64,000 nucleotides of DNA from positions 99,326,871 to 99,390,870 of the forward strand of contig NC_034410.1 of assembly GCF_002078875.1 (NCBI RefSeq), read 5' to 3'. Below, in pieces: positions 50,106 to 61,466 of the stretch. The translations under genes and the position numbers were made by a program. The stretch is from Numida meleagris (lineage: Eukaryota; Chordata; Aves; Galliformes; Numididae). Below the pieces are notes generated by a model. That model was not told the DNA's origin. It ran no database searches and was given only the letters and a program-made list of their open reading frames with translations. Within the stretch, counting starts at the first letter, position 1. The number at the start of each line of letters is the position of its first letter.

Positions 50106-52419
50106 CAGCATGGACTTCACTGTCAAATCAGCCTAAAGCTAAAATCTTTCTAACCATTAATACCAGTCTAACAGCTTTCTCTGCCAGGGGCCAGGAGCAG
50201 ATACTCCGAACAAGTATAAAGGAATGTGTGCAAAAGCAAAGTGTGAAGGGTGTGTACAGGGCAATGCTTCTCCCCACAGACCTCCCAGCTCAGCAGCCAG
50301 CTGTTAGGGACTTCCGAAACCCGAGTGTGACAGCCCTTCCCGGACCTGTCTCCTGTGAATTTGTTCAGCTTCTCTTTGAACATATTTTTACCTTTGGCTT
50401 TCCCAGGATCCTGTGGCAATTTAATTACACATTGTGTGAAGAAGCACTTCCTTTTGCTAAATTTAAATCCGTAGGCCTCTCAGGCTTACAACTGGCTGCC
50501 TTCCTCCCCACAGCTCTTGCCCTCTGAGAATGGTGAGATGTCACCTAGTTGGGATACCATCAGACTCTCATGGCTCTTCTCAGCCATCTGCTTTCTAAAC
50601 CAAAAAAATGGCTTTCCTCCCATGGAAGCCATACTAGTTCTCCACTTATCCTTCTCCTCCTTTCTGATTTTTTTCTGCCTTATCAGTCCATGGCAAAATG
50701 CTTTGCTCTGCTTTTCAAAGGATAAATACTGCCAAGCTGAAGTGTTCTGCTTGCTCCATATTTTTCAGCTTGCTGGTGCATGTCATGCAAAACTGCAGTG
50801 GTGTAACCATTTTTTTGTATCACTTAACAAGCACGTGTCAAAAGAGCTGCAAGCAGCAGCTCCTGCATTCAATCTTTTTGTGTTCTAACCCACCATATTA
50901 AAAAAAAAACACACACACAATCTATTATTAAAGTTTTTTGGGGACTGGTTTGGCTGTGAGAATACTTTGAACTTCTTTCTGCAGAGCAATTAGTCTTTTG
51001 TTTTTCTAATCAGAGAACCCTTCCTGACTCCAGTGTTACTTTCCTCTCAGTGTTACTGTCCTCTCAAAGCCCCGCAGCAGCCACCATTAATCTCCTCTAC
51101 CAGTAGGGCTTGATACAGCTCTCCTTGAGTTCTGCAGCACTGCTCCTTAGGTATCTGGTTATATCAGGTACCTGAAATTTTCCTTCCATCTGCTCCTTCC
51201 CCAGCTGCAAAATAAAGACACTGTCAGTTGCACTTATCTGATCAGCTGTTGCTCTTCAGTGGAAGATGGAATAGAAATTATGGGAAGTGAAATGGTGCTC
51301 AGCATCCAGCTCCATTGTCACTGAGATTTTCATTGCTGCTCAAATGCAAACTGTTGAGGGAAAAGCAGCCAAAATGTCACAGGGAAGCAGGTCCTAACAC
51401 TGGTTTCAAGAGTAAATATGAGACTGTGAACAAGTTAGGACTGAAGTACCAGCTGCCTGAGTGTGATGGCATCTTAAACTATTAGGGAGTCCCTACTTAA
51501 TTAAAAGCTACGTTAATTCTGAAGGCTAAATATTACTGATTTCAGTAGCATCTACATTAATTACTTTATGGTTGTGCCTCCTTCCATCTTCTTCTCCTTC
51601 CATCATGGGGCAAAACAGGTATCTGCCTCACTTGTATTTTTCCTGTGTTCCTCAGCACATGGGTTTCTAGAGCTACCTTGACTATCTGTAATTATTTGCC
51701 TGCAAATTTTCCACTCGTTCCTTTCACAAGTTACTGCCTATCATATTTGCTCTCACTTACCATTTCCTACACCGCAATAGGTGTCTCTTACTCCTCATAG
51801 ATCTCTCTGCTCCTTCTATATCTTCCTCTCCACCTCAGATTCCTTGGACTGCAGAATTTGGAGTGTTGCTTACTTAAAGATAAAACAGACATGAACACCC
51901 TAACCTCCTCTTTCCCATGCTTATACCTTCTCCCTTCCTGGCTTTTCTGCATTCTCACAGGGTTTGCTACCTGCTCTCAGAGACTCCAAACATATGGAAG
52001 CAATGCAAGATGAAAGGAAGCTATCCACACAGTAGCAGCCATTATGATGAGAGTAACACAGGCAGAACATTAACTTCTGTGTGGAAGAGACTGTTGTGAG
52101 ACCAAGGGTTGAATGTGTAAAACAAAATGTCTTTATGCTGGGAATGAGTGCTAAAGGTGTGAAAGCTGGCTGTGGTAACTGGAGAAGCAGGAAATTAGTA
52201 GGTACGTCATTATGATGAACAGTTACAAGGAAGCAATATGAAATACTTGGCTGGGCTACTTATCTTCTTTATAGGTGCAAGGTGTAATACTACAGAGATA
52301 GTGAACTCATTGATATTAGTTTCTTATCAATCTCACGTACATGGATTTTAAAATGTGACTTCTGAGTTCAAGTGTGCAACTTCAATAGAGTGTGAGTTAT
52401 AAAAGTTCAAAGACCTTGG

Positions 52420-52517
52420 GCAGCTCTGGTAGGTGGCAACTCTGTCCATGGCATGGGGTTGGAACTGGATGATCTTTAAGGTCCCTTACAACCCAAACCA
52501 TTCTATGATTCTATGAT
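52420..52517 (+). mobile_element. Short CR1 3'-end remnant
   Basis: It includes ggttggaactggatgatctt and ggtcccttacaacccaaacc, then ends in attctatgattctatgat. It lies about 345 bases upstream of the next DLGAP1 exon. Confidence 0.9.
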
Positions 52518-52862
52518 CAGTCATTACTTAAAACTGGACCTCTGTAACCTTTCATGAACTGATGACCTGAAATCCTGAGGCACCAACACTTTTAGCTGCC
52601 ACATGGGCTGGCTTCTTTAAACCACACCATTATTGGTGCTTCCCTCATTAAGTGGCAGGGAGACAAAGGTTTGTTGGCTCACAATGAGAAACAAAGTTTA
52701 TGGCATCATTTCCCCCCCAAAAAAACCAGAGTGTAGCACTGAAAGCCATGACTGCCAATCTCAGGAGGAGCAGCAGAATCTTAAGAGGTCCTTTCTCACC
52801 TAACTTTTCTCATGCCACCTAGCAAAAGCTTTCTAAACATTTTGTGTTTGTGCTCTCCAAAG

Positions 52863-53281
52863 CTTTCGCAGGTTTACACGATCTAATAGTGTAACAACAG
52901 CTGTGCAAGCAGACCTGGATTTCCATGAGAACTTTGAAATAATCGACCCTCAAGAGGACAATTTGTGTTCTGGACAAATATCAAGACAATTTTCACGAGA
53001 TGCAAGCACCTCTACCGTTAGCATACAAGGGTCAGGAAACCATTACCATGCATGTGCAGTGGATGATGACTTTGAGACAGATTTTGACCCATCTATTTTA
53101 CCTCCTCCTGACCCCTGGATTGACTCTATCACTGAAGATCCCCTGGAAGCTGTTCAAAGGTCAGTGTGCCCACGAGATGGCCACTGGTTTCTGAAGCTAC
53201 TTCAGGCAGAGAGAGACCGTATGGAGGGCTGGTGCCAACAGATGGAGAGAGAAGAACGGGAAAACAACTTGCCTGAGGACA
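52863..53281 (+). CDS. DLGAP1: DLGAP1 internal coding exon (419 nt, linker plus first GH1 helix)
   Basis: The exon begins after CCAAAG, and its first base completes the Cys codon (TG|C) left by the previous exon. It encodes FRRFTRSNSVTTAVQADLDF, a segment containing a third Q-A-D motif of the QVD/QVE type. A variable acidic stretch (about residues 24-40) follows, then a QFSRDASTSTVSIQGSGNHY segment, the acidic-proline stretch DPSILPPPDPWID, and finally WFLKLLQAERDRMEGWCQQM, the first helix of the C-terminal GKAP homology (GH1) domain. It ends with one base of an Ile codon before GTAAGT at 53282. The QFSRDASTSTVS and GH1 parts look tightly conserved and the acidic stretch less so. Phase agrees on both sides. 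Confidence 0.95.
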
Positions 53282-54339
53282 GTAAGTAACTGACTTCAAT
53301 AATATTGCAAGTAGGAAAAAGTGTTTAATGCTGGTCAAACTGACTCCTATTAATTCTTTATCGTGCCCTTTCTTATTTAACTAACGAAGCTACGGTCATG
53401 AATCTCAAAAGAACTGTGTGTGTGTATACAGTAATCCTTATTAAATTTGACACAGAATGCAATTGCTTGACACTTCTGAAACTCAACAGATATTTTGGTA
53501 TTGCAGTTAGGAGATCGTGGTTAGGGATCTTGCAGTATTGAGCTTTCATAACTCTTCTATTTATTTGAAATCCTTTCTCACAATCGTAGAATATAATTCA
53601 ATAGGTTCTAGTTCTTCTTCATTAAATTCATATTCTAACTGCTTTTTTAGATGGTAGTTGGTATCGAGCCTTCAGATGCACCTCCCAACAGAAGCAAGTT
53701 ACAGTTTTGCTTCCAAGTTGTTTTTTCTTTTCCCTCATGCCCCTTGCAGTTCTCATTCCTCTTTGAGCCTCCTAGAAAAAACAAAAACCTCCCTATATTC
53801 TGTGATACATACAGTCATGCAAACTGCATCTCAGTTGTCACCACAAACATTAATCTACCCATGAAGTTTTAGGTTTGACACTTCCCTGTCCTGTAAACAT
53901 TCACTAATAAGAAGAGTTCAGTAACTCACATCTTACTTATTCACACTAAATAGGGAAGAACAGTTGAACAAGTGGTTCCCTGACCAGCATTTTTTCTTGA
54001 AGTGAAAACAGGTTTTGGTTTTTTTTCCAATTACTTCCTTTAAAAGAAGCAGTAGTATTGCTAGCCATCAGCTTTTGAACTAGGTAAACCTGCGAGCTGA
54101 GGATTTTTTTCAGGTTCTGAGAGGGAGCCCCTAGAAAACACTAATGAGCTTCTATATGTTGAGATTTTATTATTTTATAATTTTGGCACACCTAAGTTCT
54201 TCGATAGAGCGAATAACACTTTTCCAGCCCCCCTAATTAGTCCCTACAAAAATAATAACTGCAACTTCAGCTCCAGGATTGTTTCTACCAAATCTCAAAT
54301 TTATTCTCTGAAGAAGGGAGGCTAGAATTTGTCTGATAC

Positions 54340-54648
54340 TTAAAGGGAGCTCATAAGCAGGAGGGAGATCAATTTTTTCACTAGTAGATAGTGATGGAAC
54401 AAAGGGAAATGGTTTTATACTAAAAGAGCTTTAGATTAGATGTCAGGGGAGAAATTTTCACTCAAGAGAGTGGTGAGGCGCTGGCACAGCTGCCCAGAGA
54501 AGCTGTGGATTCCCCATCCCTGGAGGCGCTCAAGGCCAGGTTGGATGGGGCCCTGGGCAGCTGAGCTGGTGGGGGGCACGAGCAAGAGGTTGGAGGTGGG
54601 TGGGCTTTGAGGTCCCTTCCAACCCTGGCCATTCTGTGATTCTATGGT
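54340..54648 (+). mobile_element. CR1 LINE 3'-end fragment
   Basis: Starts aaagggagctcataagcagg, passes through the ORF2 end and 3' untranslated body (gctcaaggccaggttggatg) and ends attctgtgattctatgg. It is diverged and 5'-truncated. Confidence 0.92.
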
Positions 54649-57508
54649 TCTTTTGAGGTGCAAAGGTTTTGAATTTTGGAAGAAATTGAATTAACAATAG
54701 CAAAAACTCTACTCTTGAAATTATTAGAAATGGATAAACTGTTTCTGTTGGAACTTTCCATTCAGTCCAGTGTAAGAATAGCAAGATTTGATCTAAATAG
54801 TTGAACAGTGCTGTAAGTAACTAGAAATTGACTGATAATGGAAAATATGAGATAACCTTAGCATTTACATTAACATGTACATTCAGGTTTTCTATTTCTA
54901 CAAAATTTCTATTATATAATTGATTAGCTATTTCCTCTGGGGGAAAATACAGGATTAACCTTCAAAGCATATCCAGATTCCCTACGTTTTAGAGTATTTG
55001 AATCTCATTTTTAATTAATATCATCGATGCATTCAAAATGTCATTGAGCATGTATCAGAATACAAAGGTTTCAATTTGTTAGTACACAAGAAATAAAGCC
55101 AAAAAATAAGGTGTAGATTGAAAACGATGTGTGAGCACATCATAAATAGGTAATATCAAACATTTGTAAGTCTTAGTCACAAGAACCACTTGCTTTCTGT
55201 TTACCACAACAACCAGTGTGAAAACCTGTCTTTATTTGATTTGTCCACCAAAGCAACCATTCACCTTAAGGAAAGGATGTGTGAATTTTACAGAGCTGAT
55301 ACATGCAGAATATGTATATCTTTATGCAGAATTTTCTCTCTCTGACGTATGATAGTTTGGAAGGCTCTTCTTTTAGATATTGGTGGGAGAAGCCAGTTGT
55401 GGGGTACCTGTACAGACAGGTACAGCTGGGCTGGCTGTCCCCAGCACTCCTCGTAGCACACCTAGCATGTGTCCTGTGGGTTATTCATGGTGTGTGTCAT
55501 TTGGGTTACTTCTCCTTTGGATTTTTCAAGCCAGCTCTTCTCATGAAAGCAGGAGGAGAGGGGTCATCGAGGCTCTGATGCTGGCAGCCACTCGGGCACG
55601 GGGCAGCTGCCTCCAGCAAGGGTTCAACATGTCCTGCTCTACCTGGTGCCAAGGGAAAGCATATGGTGGAGGCACACGGCCCATTCACGCAAGCAAAAAC
55701 CCACTTGTTCCAAAGCCAGCCCCAAATTATACACCTATAAACTTCGAAGAGAGGGACAGGACAGAAGCATGTGTTTTGGTTTTGCTGAAAAAAATGCAAG
55801 CAGAGCAAGGAGTGCATCCTTTGTTCCAGCCTGACATCGGCAGCGCATGTTTGGCCAGATAACCCAGTAATGAGAGCATGCGATGAGTGAGACTCCCTGG
55901 ACGCGGCAGCAGCTGACAGAGGGCTCGCTCCCCCAGCACTGCCCGTAAAGCAATTCCGTTGCCCACAGACAATGCAGCCCTTGTGCGAAACAGCTGCCAG
56001 GGACCAGCCCACTGCAGCCGGCCAGGAGCGGGTGTGCTGCAGGGGGTCATGGGCACTATCAGGCTGGGAGTGAACCCACCAATAGGCCCAGTGCTCCAAG
56101 CCCGGAATGGAGTGTGCTGCTGTGTATGGGAACAAGCGTTGGAGTGGTGGCTGCTCGGTGAAATGCCTATATAGAAAGGAAGGTGGCTCCCCTTGTGCCA
56201 TGAATTATTTATTGGTTGGTATGTTCTGGTCTTATCTGAAATCATTTTCTGACAAAACTGTAGCATGCATAACAGGCAGATGAATTGCACTCACACTTCA
56301 GGCTGGGGTACCTGATACGGCTTCTCTATATTTTATTGGTATGGGAGTGCTGGCTACTAGCTCTACTGCTCCCCTTAAAATAAATTGATAATAAAAACGC
56401 TGTTTGACATATAAAGCTAAACACACTGTAAGAACAGATTGAAGCTTAGGATCTGCCCCCATGGCTCACTCTGCCTTTTGCTGGATTATTGCTGCTGTGT
56501 TTGACTCATGTGGGTGTTTGTCTCTGGAAGAGCCACAGGACTGCACTCTGTGCACTATCAGGTGCTTCCCATCTGGGCTGTAATGCAACTCCTGCTCTGA
56601 GACACCCCTCGGAAGCAGACGGCAGGGCCTGGTGCTCCACGAGTACGTGCGATGCGGCGATAGTGGCAAGTCAGGCTGATGATGTACCAATTAAAATGGG
56701 AAACCAAGGCTCTGACCAGATGTGTTGCTAGCTGCCTTGTGCGTAGGTTGTTCTCCTCTGGGCTGGTCTGCCAACAAAGTCTGACCGCAAATCTGTTAAA
56801 GCCTTCAGACCGGTGTCTCTGCAAATTCGGCTAGTACTGGCAAATGAAGCTGTTTGTGTGCTCTCTGCCAACCTTCAGACCCTGGCTGCCCACCTTTGGC
56901 CCCTTCCACTCCCATCTTCATTTCTTCCAGGAAAGGCCTTATCCACACACGAGTGTTTTTCTGGGGAAAACCATCTCTGAGCTGGCAGCCCTTCTGGCTG
57001 GTGGAGAAAAAAGAGAGAAATCTACAAGCAGCAAAACAAGTTAGGGAAAAAGATGTGAAGCGTCCTAGTAAAAGCCAAATCAGAGAACACATGGAAACTG
57101 CTTTACTCCCACTGAATAGCATTTACTCATGCAGACTGCCCTATTAATTTAAATGAGATCACTGCTATAAGTAAATATGGTTCTAAGCAAAGACTGCCTG
57201 CTCCGAAGTTTGCTCCATGGCTATTTTCTCCTTAATAGCTGAGCTTAAGACCTGAGCAATAGCTTTAACTTTGAATTTCCTGGCTTTTGTCATGCTCGGC
57301 GTTATTTAAATGTAGATCTGTCAGGATGAATAGGCTAAAACACCGGCCCATCCTTGCTTGGGAATGGGTTGTGACAGCTCTGTGGCAGGATTGCTTCATA
57401 TGCACAGTGCGCAGCTGACATCTGCAAGGCAAATATTCTCCCAGGCGCCTGCCACCCTGCCGCTGTTCCTGCCCCTGGGTCCTGGGGCAGGACTGGGCGC
57501 CTTGCTCC

Positions 57509-57779
57509 TTGCCGCCTGCCGGCCAGCTGTTAGCACATCTGGACTCATTGCTACCTGCCAACCTGCTGTTGGCACATCTGGACTCTGCTGCCTGCCAGCC
57601 AGGTGCTGGCACATGTTGGATCCTTGATACTTGCCAGCCAGGTGATGGCACATCTGGGCTGCTTGCTGCCTGCCAGGCAGGTGTTGGCACAGCTCAGCTT
57701 CTTGCTGCCTGCCAGCCAGGTGTTGGCACATCCAAGCTCCTTGCTGCCTGCCATCCGGGTGTTGGCACATTGGGTCATC
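57509..57779. repeat. Minisatellite, about 7 units of 38-39 bp
   Basis: Seven imperfect tandem units begin at 57509, 57548, 57586, 57624, 57663, 57702 and 57741. Five are 39 bp and two are 38 bp. The shared core is ttgctgcctgccagccagg followed by tgttggcaca, and unit ends vary. The last four units are the most alike. Because 39 is a multiple of three and the unit has few stop triplets, open frames run through the array in several frames on both strands. These are not evidence of a gene. Confidence 0.93.
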
Positions 57780-58410
57780 TGCTAGCCACAGCCCAAAGTA
57801 CTTCCTTTGTCACTCTGAGACATGTTGGCAAAGCTGAAATTCTACCATTTGGTGTGCTAAGACCCAATAATGTGGTTGTTCCTCAAAACTCCCCCGCTTT
57901 ATCTGTTACGGCTTATCACGTCACGTCAGTCTGATAGTTTTATCTTGTTTTCTTGCGTTTTCTTATCCTCATCACATACAGTCTCCTCCCAAGGTACTGA
58001 GGGTGACAGAATCACCAGTTATTTGCTTGTGTTTGAAGTCATTTTATTGTTGTTTCATTTCTTTTCCCACAAAGAGGTGGGAGGGTACCTACAGCTGTAT
58101 GATACCCAAATGGGTCCTATCCAGTTTTTAGAACTAAGAGAAGAATTCACTTATTGCTAGAACAGCACGTAGTCTAAGTTTATACTTCATAGTGCTTTCA
58201 ATGAGCAACAGGCAAGGGGCTGAGGGACATGAGGAAATTCCCTGGCATGTATCTATGCCAGAATCACGTTCTCAGTGTTGAGGAGACTGAACTGTGTTCA
58301 AGTAGCCATAACAAAGTAACAAAACTATTCTTACAGAACAGATATATCTGCCTGTTTATTAAAAGATGCTACAGGAGATAACTGGATTTACATGGATGAG
58401 AAGTCAAAGC

Positions 58411-58425
58411 AAAAAAAAAAAAAAA
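58411..58425. repeat. Poly(A) run, 15 bases
   Basis: Uninterrupted A15 in intron sequence. Confidence 0.92.
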
Positions 58426-59149
58426 GCAACAGACAGGCAAACAAAAACACTGCAGTACACACTTCTCCCCCCGGGGATGGGGTGACAACAAAGCATATGA
58501 TGGATGTTAATAACATTGCTTAATGCATTACTGGAAGGCATTCAGATCCGGCAGTGCTGAGTGTGCTGTATAACCCTGTATAGAATAGAAAGCAGGCATG
58601 AATAACATTATATAGGTGTTTATCTCTGTTATGATTGCATCTTAATGGGTTGGTATGCTTTGTTGTTACTCGGTTTTGTATATTTTGTTTGTGTCGCATT
58701 AGCTGAAAACATCAATTTGAATGTTTATATGTTTTTGTCCTGTACCCCTTGCTTTCTCTGGTTCTTTCCTAATACATAGTACCTATCTTTGCAATTCCAT
58801 TTATTTTTTTCAGGATACAGCTTTAATTATTTTCTGCTAAGAAAGTGTCAGGGCTGTTCTGACTCTTTGTTATTTTGCTACACTTTAGTCTTTCTCTTTG
58901 GCACTGGAGGCTTTGACTGAGTAAAAGAAACGAGCACTCTGCCCCAAAACACTAAAAGCAACACGAGTTTGGAAGCTGAGCTGGGGCTTTGATAAGGCTT
59001 TGCACCTTGTGGAGAGATTCCTTCCTTTCAGTCTTTCGCATGCTTTGTATTTTTTTTTTTTTCCTAACTCCCGTGACCGAGTTGGTTGTTGACTGGTTGC
59101 ACATTAACAGACTGCTTGCTCTGGAGGGGCAAGGAATCAGTGACACTTG

Positions 59150-59960
59150 ACTAGATACAGCCGCCGCCACAGCAGAAGCGGCAACAATAGGGAGCAGCAT
59201 CAGCATGCATCCCACAGTCAGCTGGGATGATGGGTTTTCGGCAAACAGCCAGTCGCTAGGCAGCCAAGGACAAGGGCTTCCTTCTCCCTCTGCTGAGATC
59301 TCTGAATATTAAGCTCTTCTTCCCCAAGAGAAAGGGGCCGGCAAGGTGTATTTATATCCACTGCTTCTCGGGACGTGAGCGCTGCTCGGTTAGCGCAGGC
59401 TTCCAGGAGCAGCCCGTCTCATCTGCTTTCTCCTCCCAAGAAGCCGAGAGACCATTTTTCTCCCCTGCTCAAGTCCTGGGAAGCATCAGAGTGGCCGAGC
59501 TCCAGATGAGGCAGCTGTTCCCAAATATACTCAGTGGGAAGAGTTTTCATAACAATGGGAACCACATGAAAGCTGGCAGAGAAGCTCCTCCCACTATTGA
59601 AGAGCCCTTTCAGTTGAGTGGTTTGCATATTGGGTTGCATAAATGACTAGACACACCAAGGGGTCCATTTTCAGCACTGTGCGCATAGAATTAGACACGC
59701 AAGCCTTGCTAACAATAATGAGAGTTGTGTGCAAAACTCCCTGCGCAATATGCTGAAAATATTCTGCTCGGTGGATCTTCCAGCTCACGGCGATTTCCTG
59801 GCAGCGCAGAGCAGAGTTCTGGGAACAAAATGAAAGTCTGGGCTCTGTGTGTGTTCACAGAGCCCTGTCCTTTAGTCCTCAAAAAGATGTGAAAAGAATG
59901 TCTCCCCCCCCCCCCTTTTTTTTTCCTTTCCTTTGTATGTCTAGAGTATAAATGAACTCC
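59150..59960 (+). promoter_or_regulatory. Candidate CpG-rich internal promoter/enhancer region
   Basis: The part at about 59155-59500 is clearly richer in CpG than the surrounding intron (for example ccgccgcc and tcgggacgtgagcgctgctcgg). TATA-like sequences occur at about 59350 (tatttatat) and 59948 (tataaat). A C12-T9 tract lies between them at 59904-59924. The region sits about 1.4-2.2 kb before the exon encoding the second GH1 helix, so a transcript starting here would encode only the C-terminal part of DLGAP1. No start site or in-frame leader exon can be shown, so this is inference. Confidence 0.35.
59904..59924. repeat. C12-T9 homopolymer tract
   Basis: Twelve C followed by nine T, continuing into cctttcctttg. 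A polypyrimidine simple sequence. Confidence 0.9.
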
Positions 59961-60199
59961 GCAGCCCACTCTTCCTTAAGGACAGAGCTTTAAGGCTGCT
60001 GATGCGCTACTGTGCATCTGGTTTGGGTTGGTGGTGGGTGTTGATGCCAGCTTGCCCAGCGTGTGATCCGCGGGTGAATCCCTTGGAGATGCCTTTCTCT
60101 TTGCAACCATTGCATGGCCGCATTCTGATCACACTCTGCAAATATGTGCTGCGGCTGCTTGTAGGACTGCGAGACTCAAAACATATTGTTAGAAGGGTT

Positions 60200-60215
60200 A
60201 GGTCAAAGTAGGTCA
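60200..60215 (+). promoter_or_regulatory. Perfect DR4 (AGGTCA-n4-AGGTCA) element
   Basis: Two exact AGGTCA half-sites in direct orientation, separated by AAGT, within a 10-bp duplication (tAGGTCAAAG twice). This matches the spacing used by thyroid hormone receptor/RXR and LXR/RXR heterodimers. The sequence match is certain and binding is not shown. Confidence 0.5.
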
Positions 60216-60221
60216 AAGTTG

Positions 60222-60270
60222 CCTCTTTTTTTCTTTTTTCCTTTTTTTTTTCTTTTCTTTTTTTTTCTTT
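60222..60270. repeat. Polypyrimidine tract, 49 bases
   Basis: T-rich tract with scattered C, directly after the DR4 repeat. A low-complexity sequence. The open frames full of lysine on the opposite strand are an artefact of it. Confidence 0.9.
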
Positions 60271-61374
60271 GTGGTAAGTCAAAACATTTAGCAGCATTTT
60301 CCCAGTGGAGCTCTGCCAACTTTGCGTTCAGTTTTACACACAAGTGACTGTGCTCAAGGAACGGTGCAGAGCTGAGGACCAGTGTATCTTCCATTTCTGC
60401 CAACAATTCACCCTGCCCGAGCAGTTCCACTCCATTTCTCTGTCTTTCCTGCCCCTCCCTCACCACTGAGAAATCGTCTTGGAAAAGCTGGTTCTGGTTA
60501 TGTAATGCCCGAGACAGTGGGTAATGCAAATGCCTATGAGTAGAAATGATGGTGAAAATGGTTGTTGTTCATGGTTTTCACTAATGAGGCGGTAATTATT
60601 TTTTGATTTCATGAAGTTAATTTTTAAATCACTCTTTAAACAAAGAGTTTGGGGATGATAAGTTGTTTCAGCTGGGAGGGAAACACCTGTCCTCGGTACA
60701 GAGCAGCCCCGGACAGTGCTGTTCTGCATTCAAAGGCAGAAGCCACTTCCAATACTGCTGATGGAAAAAAAACCTCAGAGGGGCTGGATGAGATTCATCA
60801 GCGTGCACTACAATCCCCAATCCTTTTCTGGGATTCCAACTGAGCAGCCCTCAGTTAAACCTGAAAAGAAGGCGCCACTTGCTGCAAGAGATGGCAGAGA
60901 TGCTCATAGCTGCAGTGATTTCCTGGCCATGCACTTGATGTCAGCTTTGGAAAGCTGTGCACCGCTGTGCAGAAAGCTGGGTTTGTGTTCACAGCTTGTA
61001 TCCAGCGTTTCTCAGAGGTGTAATTTTTTGGTGTGCTTTCCACACAGGGTGCAAAAGTTTTTGATTAGTTGTATCCCTTCTGTCATGAAAGTGCTCCGTG
61101 CTAGTTAGGAATTGTTTCACTGCAGAACAGGAGGCAGCTGTGGCAACAGATTAACATTTTACCAACATGTTCTGCCCCGAGAAACCTTGCAGCCCGCCTT
61201 GGCCTGATGCAGATCTGTACTCAAGTTCCTCAGCTTCCCTATAACCTGTGATGGAGAGACAGTGCTCTTTAGGAAAACTAGAGCTGCCTCCTGTGCGTCT
61301 TTCCCCTCTCGTTTTGTAGGCTCTTGGTTGCCTGCAGCAGGGAGAGTTATGACTTACGCTTCTTTTTCTCTTAG

Positions 61375-61466
61375 TTCTAGGGAAAATCCGAACTGCAGTG
61401 GGCAGTGCCCAGCTCCTAATGGCCCAGAAATTTTACCAGTTCAGAGAACTTTGTGAAGAAAACCTG
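61375..61466 (+). CDS. DLGAP1: DLGAP1 internal coding exon (92 nt, second GH1 helix)
   Basis: After the acceptor TTCTCTTAG, the first two bases complete the Ile codon split at 53281. The exon encodes LGKIRTAVGSAQLLMAQKF then YQFRELCEENL, the central amphipathic helix of the GH1 domain, and ends in phase 0 before GTACGT. The sequence matches DLGAP1 as I remember it with no evident substitution, which fits strong constraint on the GH1 fold. At 92 nt with unequal phases it cannot be skipped alone without a frameshift. Confidence 0.95.

Larger units (their letters stand above)
45416..52862 (+). other. DLGAP1: DLGAP1 intron, 7447 bp
   Basis: Bounded by donor GTGAGT and acceptor CTCTCCAAAG. Contents are a purine/G-rich tract near 46143-46190, poly(A) runs at 48218, 49235 and 50089, and one CR1 tail at 52420-52517. 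The remainder is unassigned. Chance open frames of up to about 123 codons occur, but none has recognisable protein features. Confidence 0.88.
53282..61374 (+). other. DLGAP1: DLGAP1 intron, 8093 bp
   Basis: Bounded by donor GTAAGT and acceptor TTTTTCTCTTAG. It holds a CR1 tail (54340-54648), a GC-rich block with long chance frames (55560-56170), a minisatellite (57509-57779), a CpG-rich block with TATA-like sites (about 59150-59960), C/T homopolymer tracts and a DR4 repeat (60200-60215). The rest is unassigned. Confidence 0.88.

Noticed and set aside
55506..56290. 231- and 187-codon frames on the minus strand as a protein gene
   Set aside because: The two frames overlap each other in different registers, show no domain or splice context, and lie in a GC-rich intron block where stops are rarer.
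57509..57779. CRISPR-like array
   Set aside because: The units are contiguous and imperfect with no unique spacers between conserved repeats, and the genome is vertebrate.
57265..57934. Repeat-protein genes of up to 141 codons on both strands
   Set aside because: They run through the 39-bp minisatellite. The array keeps several frames open at once, which a real single gene would not.
60203..60529. Lysine-rich minus-strand protein
   Set aside because: The lysine run is the complement of the polypyrimidine tract. No other protein features are present.
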